A stretch of 64,000 nt of DNA from Mermis nigrescens (Eukaryota > Nematoda > Enoplea > Mermithida > Mermithidae), in contig JAVLUZ010000271.1 in the NCBI GenBank assembly GCA_036768485.1, forward strand, positions 2,046,001 to 2,110,000, written 5' to 3'. The number at the start of each line of letters is the position of its first letter. Position 1 is the first letter of the stretch. The translations under genes were made by a program, and so were the position numbers. The notes under the pieces were generated by a model, which was not told the DNA's origin, ran no database searches, and worked only from the letters and a program-made list of their open reading frames with translations. Below, piece after piece: positions 1-44,917 of this stretch.

Positions 1-1664
1 TCTTATTGTGTTCTTTTTTTGTGCGACGAAAATAAAATATTTGTATTTGTATTTGTATTAATGCTACGGGTAATATTATGATTAAATACAAAAAAATCAT
101 CAGCTTCCAAACATGATTTATGACAAATAATTTGATACATCATACACACGGTTTCGTAACGCTGTTCTGCGACAATTTGTTGAGAATAAATCTAAAAATT
201 TGTATTCTTGTTTTGACTATTATTTTAACTCAATGGCAACAAACAAAGAACTATAAAGCGTTTGTCGCCATGAGAAGATGAATTACCTATTTGCAAAAAT
301 TTTTATTCAATAGAAAATTAAAATTATGGAGACAATTTGTGTGCTTTGTGCAGATTGCGTTTTTAAAAGCTGCTTAACATAGGGATTATATGACAGGACA
401 AGTCTATAAAAGATTCGCACCTCATGCTTTTAAGAATTTTTTTCAGTCATTCTGGCATGAAAATGTCAGAAAATTTCAGCGCTTCGCTCCAGTCTATTTT
501 ATCTATTTATCATATGAATTTAGGACCATGATTCGGACAATTTTATAAAAAATTTAGCATTAAGATTCAATATTTCAGTACTTTGCTAAATTTTCCAAGG
601 CTCTGCCCCGGCCCCCGCTGGGGCGCTACAGCGCGCCACTCTAGACCATCTAGCCCCAAAAGAGGTTATCCGTTGCATTCTCTGTAATGTAAAGTTCTAC
701 TCGAGTAGTAAAACTTGCAAAACGTACAGCATTAATTGTGAAAATTTGCAAAAAAAAATTTCTTTGCATTCTCATTGTTGCAGGACGATGTGATTAGTCC
801 AAAATGGGCATTATTTTACGTATAGGACGCATTTTTATACGTTTTCATGGACTTTTGATATAAAAATATTTTCGGACCTTCTGGCAAAAATCCTGGCTAA
901 GCTTATGCCTCTTTCTGCCGATTTCTTCTATCTTTTGGCAGTTTCTATCGTTTTATTGCAGTAAAAGTCTAAAAATCAGCGCTTTTAGCGCATAATATGC
1001 ATTTATTCGGTTTAAAACGTAAAAAAGTTTCAATAAAAAAATTAATTTTCCTATTGCTCAAATAGTGTAGGACGATATGAAAAGCCCACGTGTTATTTAA
1101 AGGCCCCGCCCGTTTTTATGGGTTTTCAGACAGAAAAGAAAAATTTTTGTCTTCCTTCTTCTAGCGAAAATCCTGGCTACGCCTATGGTTAAAACCTAAT
1201 TTTTTTACAATACCAACATTGGTACCTAACGCATGCCCCCGCATCCGTTAAGTACCAACGTTTTCCGTTTAAAAAATTTTTCGACGAAACTTGCTGTTTC
1301 TGGGGATCGAACCTAGGGTACAAAACACCTTCGCAACATAAAACTCACCAATTTTTCCCTACCATTCCCAAAAGTTTTTCCACAGTTTAAATGTTGGTTT
1401 ACATTTTTGGGGGGTCTAAAAACGTTAAAAAATTGAGCGCTCATATTGAAAAACCGATGTTTTTTGCAGAAAGTCCATCCTACATAGAATGGTGAGACCC
1501 AAAACGAGTTTTTGAACATTTTGTTATTGAAAATTTAGTGAACTGCAATTAATATAACGATCAGCAATATGTTCTATCTCCTAAAACTGCATTTTCAGAC
1601 CTTCACTAGTGCACCTTATCCGATTTCTAGGAGTCTCATCGAAGAATAAAAATTCAGTAATTTA
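1..1664. other. Intergenic, no gene seen
   Basis: AT-rich DNA with multiple stops in every frame. It holds degenerate repeat pieces, for example a GC-rich tag near 600-650, but nothing with intact ends. Confidence 0.5.
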
Positions 1665-2570
1665 TCGAAATGGCGCGAAGCGCCAGAAAATTTCGGAATT
1701 TCACCTCTCGAAAACGCATTTTTGCAATAAAATTGCAGCAATTGGCGTGGCGCGGCCTAAACATTCATAGCAAATAATTAAATTAAATTAATCCAGCTCG
1801 AAACGCCGGAAAATTTTTGAAATTCATCTCTAAAAAGCATTTTCGCATTACAAAAATTGTCCTAAAATCTGTGCAGAAGATTAGAATTCTCAATCATATT
1901 AAAGTCCTATAAAAAGCTGTCAATGAAAGTGCAGTGATCGGCGCGGCACGGCCTTAATATCAATAACGAATGTAAAATAAAAAAATCAAATCAATTCGGC
2001 GCTAAGTTCCGGAAAATTTCGAAATTTTCGCTCTGCAAAACGCATTTTTGCATGAAAAAAATTGGCCGAATCCGGCGCGGCCTAAGTATTAATAACATGT
2101 AATAAAATTAAACGGATTTGGCGCGAAGCACCGGAAAATTTTGACATTTTACCTCTCTAAAATGCATTTTTGCAGCCCAAAAATTGTCCGAAAATCCGTA
2201 CAGAAGATGAGGATTTTCAATCTCAGTAAAGTTCTGGAATAAGTTTCCGATAAAAGTGATGCGATCGGCATGGTGCGGTCTAAATATCAATAACAAGTAT
2301 AAGATTAAACCAATCCGGCGCGAAGCGCAGGAAAAGTTTGACATTTTGGCTCTCTGACACGCATTTTTGCATTACAAAAATTGAACAAATCTGTTCAGTA
2401 GATAAGGATTTTCAATTATAGTAAAGAGCAAGTTGTCGATAAAAGTGCTGCAATCGGCGTGGCGCGCAGGGAACATCAATAAAAAACATTAAAACCAAAT
2501 CGATTCGGCGCGCGCCGGAAAATTTTTGAATTTTACCCTTCTAGAACGCATTTTTGCATTACCAAAATTT
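1665..2570. repeat. Tandem repeat, unit about 190 bp, about five diverged copies
   Basis: Each unit starts with a GGCGCGAAGCGCC-like core followed by GGAAAATTT, then a conserved ACGCATTTTTGCAT block and a GATCGGCGTGGCGCGG-like block. Cores are near 1672, 1800, 2000, 2120, 2318 and 2508. A further single unit lies at 55603-55670, so the family is dispersed. Confidence 0.6.
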
Positions 2571-3240
2571 TCCACAATGTGAACCAAGCCCAAAATTTTT
2601 TTACACATCTCGAAATTTTGGTTCACAAAAACCCCTAAATGTGGAAAACGTTGCTCCAAATTGAATTGGTATTAATTCAAATCGATCAATGAATTCGTGC
2701 AAACTTTTTGTTAATCGAGCAAAGGCAAACCGCGCAGTGAATTTGACTTTAATCTCTCTCTGGAATTCTCTACCTAAACAAGTTATTAGTGAACGTAATA
2801 GGCATATTGTTCTCACTAGATTAAAACGAATTGACCTGGGTAATTTAGGAGCGTAATTAAGTGCAATCTACGTATGTATTTCGTTTATATTTCACCTATT
2901 TCTTCGACTTTCTGGTAGTTTTTGCATTTTCTTTTCTTAGTGTCGACTAGTAAAAGGGCTAACATGGAACAAACTTCACGTGCAACAGCTATAACTCTTG
3001 AAAGGTAAAAAAATTACAGTCTAAAACTTTGCCATATTTAATAGGTGCAATTCAGTTGTCTACCTAAACTTGAACAATTAGCGCCCTATGTCACTTTCTC
3101 AAGGGATGCAGTGCCTTTTTTAAAAACATTTTGGTGTTCCATGTTAGACCTCAGTCGGGTCAAACTGGAGACACCTTCTTTGTTATTGAAAAGAATCGTT
3201 TAGAGTAACGAAAAGATTGAAAATACGCTCCTTCATTAAC

Positions 3241-3499
3241 GGGGGACCGAGTGGTAAACACTTTAACCTACGGATCTTAAGGTCCAAGGTCGATTCCGCC
3301 TCGATGCAGTTCTTTTCGGCAGGCCAACCCAGCCTTTCATCCCTCCGAGGTCGATAAATGGGAAGCTGCACTCGTGTGACGGAGGTTAAAACCTTTGGGA
3401 CTTGCGCCCCCTTGCGGTATCTAGCTGGAAGCATCTTCGGATGCATGGATAAAACCCACTTAGGGTGTAAAGCCCGGCCTTTAACCTTTAACTTTTTTT
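3241..3499 (+). repeat. tRNA-derived SINE
   Basis: The head resembles a Leu/Ser-type tRNA: GACCGAGTGGTAAACAC is the A-box region, an anticodon-arm-like GGATCTTAAGGTCC follows, and GGTCGATTCC is a B box with one base missing. A non-tRNA body with GGTCGATAAATGGGAAG follows, as in invertebrate SINEs, and the tail has CTTTAAC repeats then a T run. No clear target-site duplication was found. Confidence 0.6.
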
Positions 3500-4136
3500 C
3501 TTAATTGACTTAAATATTACTATTAATGAAAGCAGAGTGTTAATAGTTTATTCTCAATCCGCATAAGCTGCAAAAATGAATGATTAAATAAATGCTGGAA
3601 AAAATAGCAAATTTCAACTTCCGACTCTACAAATGCAAATAAGACAATTGAGGCGATAATGAAACTTAAAAACAGCAAAATTATCAAGCCAAGCGAGTTT
3701 TGGTGGCATAAAGCTAAAAATTCTGTAAGGAGCATATATTTTACATTGGAACACCATGTATTATGCTAGACAAACAGACCATAATGTGTGAAAAATCGCT
3801 AGCAGTTGACAAGGGAAACGGAACGCATAGCATATGCTAATAGAGCACAAAAAACTACATCAATCAAAAAGGATATAAGCGATACATATTCGCTGTAAGT
3901 TTCGAATGGAAGGAAATATAAAAAATGGGGTTTAGCTCACTTTGAGAAGGTACAAAATTTTTTGGAAAATGTTAACCTGTAAATATTCAACTGAAGCAGA
4001 TTGTTATCTTGCTTCAAATATCAAAACCTCAAATCAAGACTCAATCTATCTTAGGGCATTGCAATCTTCATACAGTATGTTCCATGTTAGACACCGTTCC
4101 AAGTTGATCCATTTACCCTATATATTTGAATCATAC

Positions 4137-4338
4137 ATGTAACGGGTCGAAATTTCGGGAGGGGGTTCCCGGCCTTTTCTAGGGTAGGGGTGAATGACCT
4201 CCAATTTTGGCTAAAAAACACATAAAAACGAAATTGCAAGTTTTTTTTACATCAGGGAGGTCAAAAATTTTCTGACTTTAGGAGGATGGTGGGACGACCG
4301 ACTCTGCGTGAGGGTTTTCCCCAATACCCCTATTACAT
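4137..4338. mobile_element. Short inverted-end repeat, family V, copy 1
   Basis: Begins ATGTAACGGGTCG and ends CCCCTATTACAT. The related copy at 29436-29670 shares the internal block GGTGAATGACCTC. The ends and size fit a MITE. Confidence 0.5.
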
Positions 4339-4570
4339 GACTGTTTTAAATCGTCTTATATTTTTTAACGCATTGTCTTCATTTCGCCTTGTGTATTAGT
4401 GCTGTAGGAGGCCGCCTTTTTTACCGGGGCCGGGCCTGATCGGGGCCTATAAACATACCATATAATGTGGTCATATGACGTTCCATGTTGGCATTTCTTA
4501 TATAATATATGTTCCCATCTGTTATTCGCGATATATATCATAATAATAGTGATGAAAAATAACAATAAAA

Positions 4571-4626
4571 TACTATAATAATAATAATAATAAAAATAAT
4601 AAGGATGTATGATGATGATGATGATG

Positions 4627-4678
<52 letters not shown>

Positions 4679-4694
4679 AATGATAATAATAATG

Positions 4695-4741
<47 letters not shown>

Positions 4742-4744
4742 TAT

Positions 4745-4792
<48 letters not shown>
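4571..4792. repeat. Compound trinucleotide microsatellite (GAT)n and (AAT)n
   Basis: ATA repeats at 4571-4605, GAT repeats at about 4607-4680, then AAT repeats to 4792. It produces long artificial Ile, Tyr, Met and His ORFs in several frames, none of them a gene. Confidence 0.97.
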
Positions 4793-4793
<1 letters not shown>

Positions 4794-5587
4794 TAAATAC
4801 AAATAATTATAATTACTTGGATTGGTATCACCTTTACTCAATTAGGATCATATTCAGTAAAAAATTTTATCTGTGTAATGGTGAATACTTGTAAGTTCTT
4901 TATGATTTCATTGTAACCTTCTTGACTGAGTTTTTTAGCTTTCTAATTACGCAAGCGATTGCTAAAATTAAACGGACGAAATAGAGAATTTCGTGAGGTA
5001 TTGTATGGGAACAATTTAATTTTCAACTACAATTTTAAGTAGCGGGATATAAAGTGAATCGCTCCCGCATTTACTAAAGCTGCAGCAAGCAGACGCACGC
5101 TTATGTTTTTGGGAAAGGGAGAAGTTTTCGGGGTGAATATCGTGAGATTAAGGTCAGAAACGGACAAGAGTCAAGACTTTTTCATTAAATTATTGAAATC
5201 GATTAACATTTGAGATCTAATGTAGTTGTTACACGTTTTAAAATTTTTAGCCATTTTTAAAATTATTTTAGCTCGAAAAGACTCGATGAAACCCTGACCA
5301 AACTGACCCAAGAACTTAAACGCTTAGCAAATGCAACTGTGACTAAAAGTTTTAACTCGACACCATTCAATAATGATTGTTGTTACATAGGTCTAAACTT
5401 TTTGGCTTCATTGATTATATTAAGTATCAATTTCATCAGTTTTACTGTCTGAAAACAATAAAATGACTTTGCTGGTTGACATCTTTAATGAAATAAAATC
5501 GTGACTGATGAAAATACATCAGTTTCAATCATTTTCGCAATTAATCAATGCAACTCTTTACATCTAACAACAATATTAAAATTTTCA

Positions 5588-5652
5588 GGCCCCGGTGCCG
5601 GGGCCGGCCTGGCCTCAGCCCGGGCCGGGGTCAAGGCCCCTGTACAGCTCTG
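5588..5652. repeat. GC-rich GCCCCGGC-type repeat tag
   Basis: A 65-bp island of GGCCCCGG and CCCGGGCC words in AT-rich DNA, ending ACAGCTCTGA. Related tags lie at 4413-4452, 11136-11178 and 12532-12612, so it is a dispersed repeat end rather than a promoter CpG island. Confidence 0.45.
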
Positions 5653-6521
5653 ATGTGTAAGTATTTTCGTCGAAGCGAATACAAATTTCTTCCTCTCTTT
5701 CTTTTAGTTGTCGGTGGAAACGTATAAAATGAGTCTTAGTTGTGAAATAGTGCCTTTTTTGGACTTTTCACAACGTCCTGCGACAATCAAAATGCATAGG
5801 TACTTGCTTTACAATTTGGTTTTCGTTGTCTTTATAAAATTGCATGTTTGTGTTTGCGCCGATCCTCTGTTTTCAACTGTTTTCAAGACGACCGCAAATG
5901 CGATGTTAGAACGTTGAAAATATCACCATTTTTTGTTGTTAAGGTAGAGTACAGTAAGTAGTCAACCTTTAGTTGAAAGCTAAAGTGTACTAGTAAAGGT
6001 CGAAAGAATACAGTTTCAGCATGTGGATAGGTACTTGACTGATAAATTAAAGCACTGAAATTCAAGATCAATAAAATGAGCAATCATATGAACAATTGGG
6101 CGTCTTATTAACCAACCAACCACGGCGAGCCCTCTGACCAGTTGGCTTAAACTATGTATTAATTCAAACATGCCAATACTACTTTTTTGGCAAAATTTGT
6201 TTTTTGATGATTTTATGTGTTTTTTATTTTCTGGCCTAAAATTGAACGTATTTTGCTCATCCCCCTCCCTTTGAAAATGGCCGACTACATCACTCTCCTC
6301 CCAAAATTTTAAACTGTTTGTTGCGTATTTGCTGTACTTAATACATACCCTTTGCCTTTTTACGAGCACATTTATTCACCGGTAATCGAGCGTACGCATC
6401 AAGAATGATACTAGGTACCTGCTCGTGGTAATTAATCGTGTTCTACTTTACGTACCCAATAATTTACTGGTAATATTTTTTAGAAATACATAGTACCTAA
6501 ATAGGTATCCAATAATTCTCC

Positions 6522-38617
<32,096 letters not shown>

Positions 38618-38803
38618 CCATGCACGAACGAATGCTTATTATTACGCGTGATAGCACGCTATTTATTAATTTTTGTAACGTACATAAGTGTTAGATTTCT
38701 ATTCAAAACGTACATTCGATTGCATACGCTTCTCTTTACACTATTTGAGCGTTACTCGGTTGTGTTCGAATATTTATATCACCTTTTATTGTTCGTCTGA
38801 AAA

Positions 38804-38809
38804 ATTAAA
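38804..38809 (+). promoter_or_regulatory. Candidate poly(A) signal of the V-ATPase A gene
   Basis: An ATTAAA lies 187 bases after the stop codon, before the next repeat begins. This is a motif match only, and no downstream GU-rich element was confirmed. Confidence 0.3.
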
Positions 38810-38926
38810 TTCATATTTTATTCAATTTTATCGTAACTTTATTCGACCATTTTTGCTTGCTGCCTGCTTGTATATATGATTCGCTCGAAGACTGTGCAGA
38901 CATGCACGGGGGGTCCTGCCCTGACC

Positions 38927-39142
38927 ATACCTGGGCGTGACTAAAATACCCTACCCCCAGAATTCAATTTTTGAGAATTTTCATGGTTTTTTTAACAATT
39001 TTTTGATGCCAATGGATTGTTCTCGATGAGAAACGTTGAAAATGATGTTTTTTGTCATACTACCATTTTAAAGACCATTTTTTGACTTTCGAAAAAATCT
39101 TTTGCACCCCCCCCCCAGAACTTTAGTGCCGCCCACCTATGA
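38927..39142 (-). mobile_element. Family Q MITE, copy 4
   Basis: CCATACCTGGGCGTGAC to CGCCCACCTATG in minus orientation, with the GGATTGTTCTCGATGAGAAA block and a run of C. Confidence 0.6.
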
Positions 39143-39144
39143 TC

Positions 39145-39360
39145 CTGACCCCCTAGAATAAAAAAATGAAAAATTTTTTTGGGGAAATGAGGCAGAATGA
39201 AGGCCAAAAGCGGATGAAAAATGAAAATTTCCTCCAAAAGTGCTTCAAATTTACCCGAAATTGTGTAATAACGTAGGTATTTTAGTGCTTGTACCAATTT
39301 TTGAGGTCCGATTGGCCCGGAAAAGCTCCATTTTTGACCCCCCCTCACAGACCGGCTAAC
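39145..39360 (+). repeat. Family X repeat
   Basis: Starts GATCCTGACCCCC and carries GAGGCAGAATGAAGGCC and ATTGTGTAATAACG. Matched by 59385-59620 in the same orientation and 26260-26480 in reverse. Confidence 0.5.
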
Positions 39361-40149
39361 CCTTCCTTCAAACAAAATTGAAGAAAATAATTTACTTGTT
39401 AAACGAAACGTCGAATGATTGAAAAGATTTTTCAACGAAAATGCAATCTTCATTCTTCTACGCATTATCTCGTTTTTCATGATAAAAACATTAAATCTAT
39501 TTGTATTTTTTAAAATCTAAAAAATGGAACTGCGTCGAAAATAATGAGATTATTAGTGCTCCGCGACTAATTGCATTCCTATCGTATGGTTGTAAATATA
39601 TTTCCGCTTCACGTCAATTGTTGTTGATTTACACCTTATTTTATAACGCAAATTGCAGTTTTGTTAAATTTTCGAAAATTGTACTTTAGGTCGTTTCGTG
39701 TTCGTCGAAAGGCGCCTGACGATTCAATGTGTTTACACTATTAGTCTGAAAATTTTACCGTTCTAGGTGCTTGGCCTGCTCTACGCATAAAAACTTAATT
39801 TTCCTAATCAATGTAGGCGCGAGGTTGTCCTTGCCTCTTGATTTGATGTAAACTGATATTACTTTTAAATTACTGACCAGTTTAAATGGCTTTAGCCCTC
39901 ATTTTTGTTTTTGGGACAAATTCTTCGCACACCCTTAAGCTTCTTGGATTAGAAAAGTTCAAAGACTGATCCGACGTTTAAAAAATTATTGCGGCTAGGT
40001 AGTTTGCTTCGGCGTTAAAAAATGAGTCATCAATTTTTTCCGGAAGGACTTTAAAAAACTGTTTGTTTTTGCGGGGTCGACTTATTTCTGTACATCCCAG
40101 AACGGTTGGAAATCGGCCGACTTCTCGAGCTTAAAAAATTACCCTTATT

Positions 40150-40432
40150 TCTAATCGTCCTCTCCGATTTGTATTCCAGTTGACTCTTTCTCGCAACATT
40201 TTGAAATGTGAACAAGCTGAAAACTTTCTAAACTTGTATGACCCTGATATTTTGCAAATCAGAAGACTTAAAGACAAACTATCCTTTGAATAGTAATCAA
40301 ACAGTCTTATTGCCTTACAGTGTTTCTATTGTTCAAGACAGCCTTTTTTCTTTTATTTCCGGACAAAAATTTTCATTGGAAGATCTAAACGATGTGCAAA
40401 ATGAACTTGGAATCCATATCGTGCCGCTTTGA
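40150..40432 (+). CDS. Possible 3' end of an unrecognised gene with a 28-nt intron
   Basis: An open frame ends NILKCEQAENFLNLYDPDIL and QIRRLKDKLSFE, then meets TAG. Removing 40293-40320, a 28-nt GT-AG segment with a pyrimidine-rich tccttacag-like end, joins it in phase to SIVQDSLFSFISGQKFSLED and LNDVQNELGIHIVPL, stop at 40430-40432. AATAAA follows at 40600-40605. No start, upstream exon or family was recognised, and it could be a pseudogene. Confidence 0.3.
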
Positions 40433-40599
40433 ATACTCTTCATTCTCATTGTCGCAAACCATCGCATTTTCATTCTACGAGATTCCGGCGTAATGATGTT
40501 ATTCGCGAGATTTGAATGTCGCTGATAGAATTGCACCTCGTCACTTTGTACATAAGTTGTTCCAGCAATATGGTAATACGACTCTATAATATGGCTTCA

Positions 40600-40605
40600 A
40601 TAAAT
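40600..40605 (+). promoter_or_regulatory. AATAAA poly(A) signal candidate
   Basis: A canonical hexamer about 170 bases downstream of the stop codon at 40432. It supports that ORF being a gene end, but by itself it is common in AT-rich DNA. Confidence 0.25.
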
Positions 40606-41109
40606 TCTGACTATCATGATCTGATCATTGCTGTTGGTACGCCAGGTTTTAAAAAACACTGTCCTATGGATATGATTACGCATACCCAAAATTCAGCGCT
40701 ATTCCTGGAATACCCTTAAACATGTGCATGGTACTTTGCGTTATCGGAATTCCTTCAAAACTTTTCGGTATACTTTCCAATCACAAAGTGTGCTTTTGAT
40801 TTTCTTTTGGTAATTCGACAATCAGGTAAAAGCGTTAATCGTATGATGACCGTTTTCAAGAACAGGTCCTTTCACCCGAATGTTATAAATACCTTAAGCT
40901 TGAGATGAAATAGACTCATTTCGCTAAGTTTGTGGTTTTTGTCTCGACGAATATGCAAAATCACTGTTTCGCTCCGGATGCATTGCTTAGAAAAAGAACA
41001 GACTATGAATTTTAAGAGCAGAAATGGCTTTTTCAGCATAGTTTTCTTCTATTTTCGAAATAATTTCTAAAAATTTTCGACGGTCCACATTATAAGTGCT
41101 ACAAGTACA

Positions 41110-41389
41110 GGAAATCGAGCTGTAATTCAAACTTCTAAACGACTTTCCGCATAAATTTCTAAAATTTCGTTAAAGTGAAAGAGATTCAATGGTTTTTCAC
41201 GCAAAATTATCAAAAAATTTAAATTTTTACAAAAAATTGCGTCAAAAGCGATTTTAAACGAAAGTAGACATTGTATAAAAAACGCTATTTCGCTCTTGAA
41301 CGGCAAATTTTTGGCCCCATTCTCGACAGTTGTTGGAAATGTTGGAGTACCGCTCTCCCCTCTTACGAAAATTCTAGATCCGCCATTGC
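41110..41389 (-). mobile_element. Family S MITE, copy 3 (inverted)
   Basis: The right border reads AATTCTAGATCCGCCATTG, the reverse of the family S start. The body matches 10815-11115. The left limit is approximate. Confidence 0.5.
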
Positions 41390-41518
41390 TCTCATCGATC
41401 CGAAAAATCGGATGCATTTTCTCTTCTCTCCATGAATGCAAACTCTTGGTTGCACATTTGCGCCTATGACTTTGAACGGCGACTGTGTATGCTCAAGTCC
41501 ATTTTTATGCAAGCTAAA

Positions 41519-42180
41519 GTCTGTTTCATTTATTAGAGAGCTTTTTCAATAAAGCTTTCTGAATGCTACGGTAAGCGTAATTAGGTGATTTACTGTACTC
41601 GGCAGCAAAGTCAAGGTTGCTAAGTGCTCGTGTCAAAAAACCCTAATTTTAATCTCAAACTGCCTAAAAAGACCCCAACCAATGGTTAAGCATAGGCGCT
41701 AAAGAAACTTCGATCGCTAAAAAATGCCTACGGCCTCAGGAAACATCCAAAATGGAGGAAAACCCCGACGTGACAACCCATTTTGAATGCACTGAGCCGT
41801 CCATATAAACTCAATTCAAGCATCTAAACAATGCTTGGACATATAACAGTAAGTGCGCTAAATCTCGCGGCGTGAATCGAACCCGGCTTGCTTCGACGAC
41901 AATCAGACGTTCTACCAATGCGGAAGTCTGCGATGATGTTTGAAATGATAGTTCATTGAGTTTAACGGTCAATTATGATCATCAACTGGATGCTCAGTTT
42001 TCATCCTCAAGTTGCATGATCTGCTGGAAGCCGAGAATTAATTATGCCGTACAAAATGTTATTGAAAAACCTTTATGTAGCTACAGTGATCTTTAAAGGA
42101 CCTACAGTAAGTAGGAAAGATAGAGTTACTGTAGCCTCGGAAAAGATTTACTGAAAAAGCTCTCGGATAAATGAACAGAC
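41519..42180. mobile_element. Inverted-repeat element carrying a tRNA-like module, copy 2 (662 bp)
   Basis: Ends GTCTGTTTCATTTATTAGAG and CTCTCGGATAAATGAACAGA plus C are inverted repeats of about 40 bp, the same as copy 1 (27760-28299). The tRNA-like module is at 41867-41933 on the minus strand. Flanks do not show a clean duplication. Confidence 0.7.
41867..41933 (-). pseudogene. tRNA-like sequence, copy 2
   Basis: The minus strand reads TTGGTAGAACG, then GTCGTCGAAGCAAGCCGGG and B box GGTTCGATTCA. It aligns with 28018-28089, including the shared downstream TAGCGCACTTAC. The cloverleaf is incomplete. Confidence 0.55.
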
Positions 42181-42621
42181 TATAGATTATTGCTGATAGG
42201 GAACGTGTCGCCTAATTCTCCCTAACTATACAAAACAATCCGCCATCATGCGCACATGCAGGGCAGGGCTTGAGTTTAAGTCTGGATTAATTGAGCAAAT
42301 TTTTCTCGCCAAGAAACACAAAAACTTAAAATCAGGATTTAAGTTGTCCTATGCTTGATCATGTGGGCAACTAAGATAATTCGCATCCTAAAACACAGAA
42401 GTCCAATAATAATGAGTTAACCCTAAAACTAAGGGCATTGATTGAAATGAAAAAATTATACTTTTCATCAGTTTTCTTTGAATTCTCGGTTGAAATATCT
42501 ATCTGTGAGGTGCGAGTGCGACCATTGATGCTTACTATGTATATGTGTGCGCATGGCCGATTTGGAGTCAGCCAATTTTTCTAGCTATTAACATATTGTG
42601 TTAATTCATTTTTAATCAATG

Positions 42622-42683
42622 TGAGCCAATTTTGCGAAAAAATTCATTTTTTCAATGTGAGCCAATTTTGCGAAAAAATTCAA
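42622..42683. repeat. Short tandem duplication
   Basis: AATGTGAGCCAATTTTGCGA followed by AAAAATTCA occurs twice, back to back. A local duplication with no coding context. Confidence 0.7.
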
Positions 42684-44566
42684 CTGAATGAACGAACTAA
42701 CTAACTTCATTTTCCTCAGAAAACTTTAAATTCTTCTCTGTCGGGGTCTAAAATCCCCACGCTCCTGTCTGATTTCGACTCAGGCGAATACAGAAAATTT
42801 TACAGATAGGTAAAATTATGGCCAAAATGCTGAAAATTCTAGCGCTAAATGCTTCATCATTTCGAGACAGTGAACGAACTAACGAAGGGGTTTTGCTTAC
42901 AAGTACCTATGTAGAAGCTCAATCAATCTTCTTCAGCTTGCCTATCGTAAAAAGACGTCCTGCTGTTTCGATTTTATCTGTCCTATTCTTGGATCACTCA
43001 TTAAACTGATAAAAGCAGTGCAAGCATGCCTTAATCAATCGTTTCTTAGGAAATGTCAGTTACGTACGCATGGTAAAATCTGATAAGATTGCCAAGCGAC
43101 AAGCGATAGTCAACTTTGATCAAAGACAAAAGTTGTTCTTGTCCGGTACATAAATATATACGTAAACTGAACAAGGTAAATTTTCCCTGTGCTTTTTAGC
43201 TCTTTTCGTTGTGGTTTGCTTGATCCTTAAATTTGGTGAAGAATGTCAAGAATTTGGTGATCTTAACAACTTATGCATGTGCATTATTTAATACAAAATA
43301 AATAGTCTATTTTTTAATGAAAATTAGCTTGCCTTTAGTGCGAGAATTGAGCAATTATGCAATTAATCCTCTCTTTTCATCTGACTTATATACGCTGTCA
43401 TCCAGGTTTCGTCGCTAATTTAGGTTTGTTCAGTGGCGTTGCCTATGAAGTAAAAATAGTGTTCAACCTCATATTGGCGTTAATTTTATTTTTGGTATCT
43501 ACCTACAAATTATATTATGTAGGTATACTACAGATTTTACCTTAAATGCGTCAATCATCTGGATCAAGTTTCTTTGATTAGCGTGTCGTCTCATGACGAA
43601 AATAAATCAAAAAATGTTGTAAATGTGAGTGAGATCAAAATAACAAAAGAGTACGGAAGATGGCAAACAGGATAAACGTATATTTAAGACTATGTGTGTG
43701 TGAACTTTTTTCGATTTGATTGTTTCTCACACATTGATTTCCTTTGTAGAAAATCGTGATTTTGCTTGAAGGCTACACGTACTTTCCTATCGATTTCTCA
43801 GCTTCACGTGCGCACCCCTGGTTTTTTCGCCCTTTAACTTTTAGGGCCCTAAATTTTAGGATATCGCTTATCTACATAATTTACAAATAACACAATAGTC
43901 AATAAGATTGGATGACGATTTGTGGCAAAAAGAAAAAGTACGAAATTATTCCAGTCTCACAAGAGACGATTTCTTCATAAATAATGTAAATTCCCATTAA
44001 AACTCTCAGATAGCATAGGTAAAATGAGGATATAATTAACGGAGATATAAATATAATTTTGTGCTCTTATTAAAGACTGTACCGCTTTCACCTAAAATAA
44101 ATTCAGTTTTGTCTGCCTCAAATTGATTGAATCAATAAATTTATGAATATTTTGAATAAATTCATTTAAATGAATATTAAATGAATAGACGTTTGCAGCG
44201 AATTAGAATTTAATGAATAAATTTATTTGTAAATGTTTTAATTGGCGCGCATATTAATTAATTCGAGACATCGATTTATCCACCAATTGATTTCAGCCGT
44301 GAAGGCTGATTATTCTCACCGATTATATTGTGCCTGGCCTCGAAAAGCATGGACAAAACGGAAAGACAACCACTCGGAGGACAGAAGTTGGTTTCTGCCC
44401 TCGTAGTAAATTAAAATACACGTTTTTTTGTTTATCAATAGAATTGTATATGTAGATCTAAACAGTTCAGACAATATCTAATCATACTTAAATGCTACGT
44501 GAAAATTTTTTAAAATTACATTACCTGTGAGGCTGTGATACATGTTTTTAGGGTTTGGAAGCATAC

Positions 44567-44917
44567 ATGATCTGAGGGGTTGCTGGGGTTTCACCCCCTC
44601 TCAGAATAGGCGACTTTTTGAAAATTACCGAAAAAAATTTAGAAATTTGTAGAAAAGATGCTTTTTTAAGCGTTTTTAGCTATCTATTTGCTCAAAAGTG
44701 CCAAATTTTCGGCGCTTTGCGCCTTTATACTCATGTTTTGACTATATTTTGTTCAATTTGTTCCGACTTTTTTGATGCTCTAGAAAGATAGAACATCATC
44801 AGAAACGCTGAAAAACGATGTTTTTGACGCGTACCTAACTTTTTTTGGACCCAAAATATTTATTATTATTATCTATTATTTCACCCCTCCCTCCCCAAAA
44901 TTCTCATGCTGTGAGCT
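44567..44917 (-). repeat. Family P repeat
   Basis: From CATGATCTGAGGGGTTGCTG to AAAATTCTCATGCTGTG, with variant hairpin GGCGCTTTGCGCC near 44711. Confidence 0.55.

Noticed and set aside
1665..2570. CRISPR-like array
   Set aside because: Units are long, diverged and without unique spacers between constant repeats, and the genome is eukaryotic. It is an ordinary tandem repeat.
4365..4841. Long ORFs of Ile, Tyr, Met or His on both strands
   Set aside because: They are translations of the GAT/AAT microsatellite.
5588..5652. CpG-island promoter for the V-ATPase gene
   Set aside because: The GC-rich words recur at 4413, 11136 and 12532 as a dispersed repeat, and the tag is only 65 bp.
44280..44410. 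Short open frame after a tttcag (44297) reading ADYSHRLYCAWPRKAWTKRK
   Set aside because: Under 40 residues, ends in TAG, and has no homology or linked exon.
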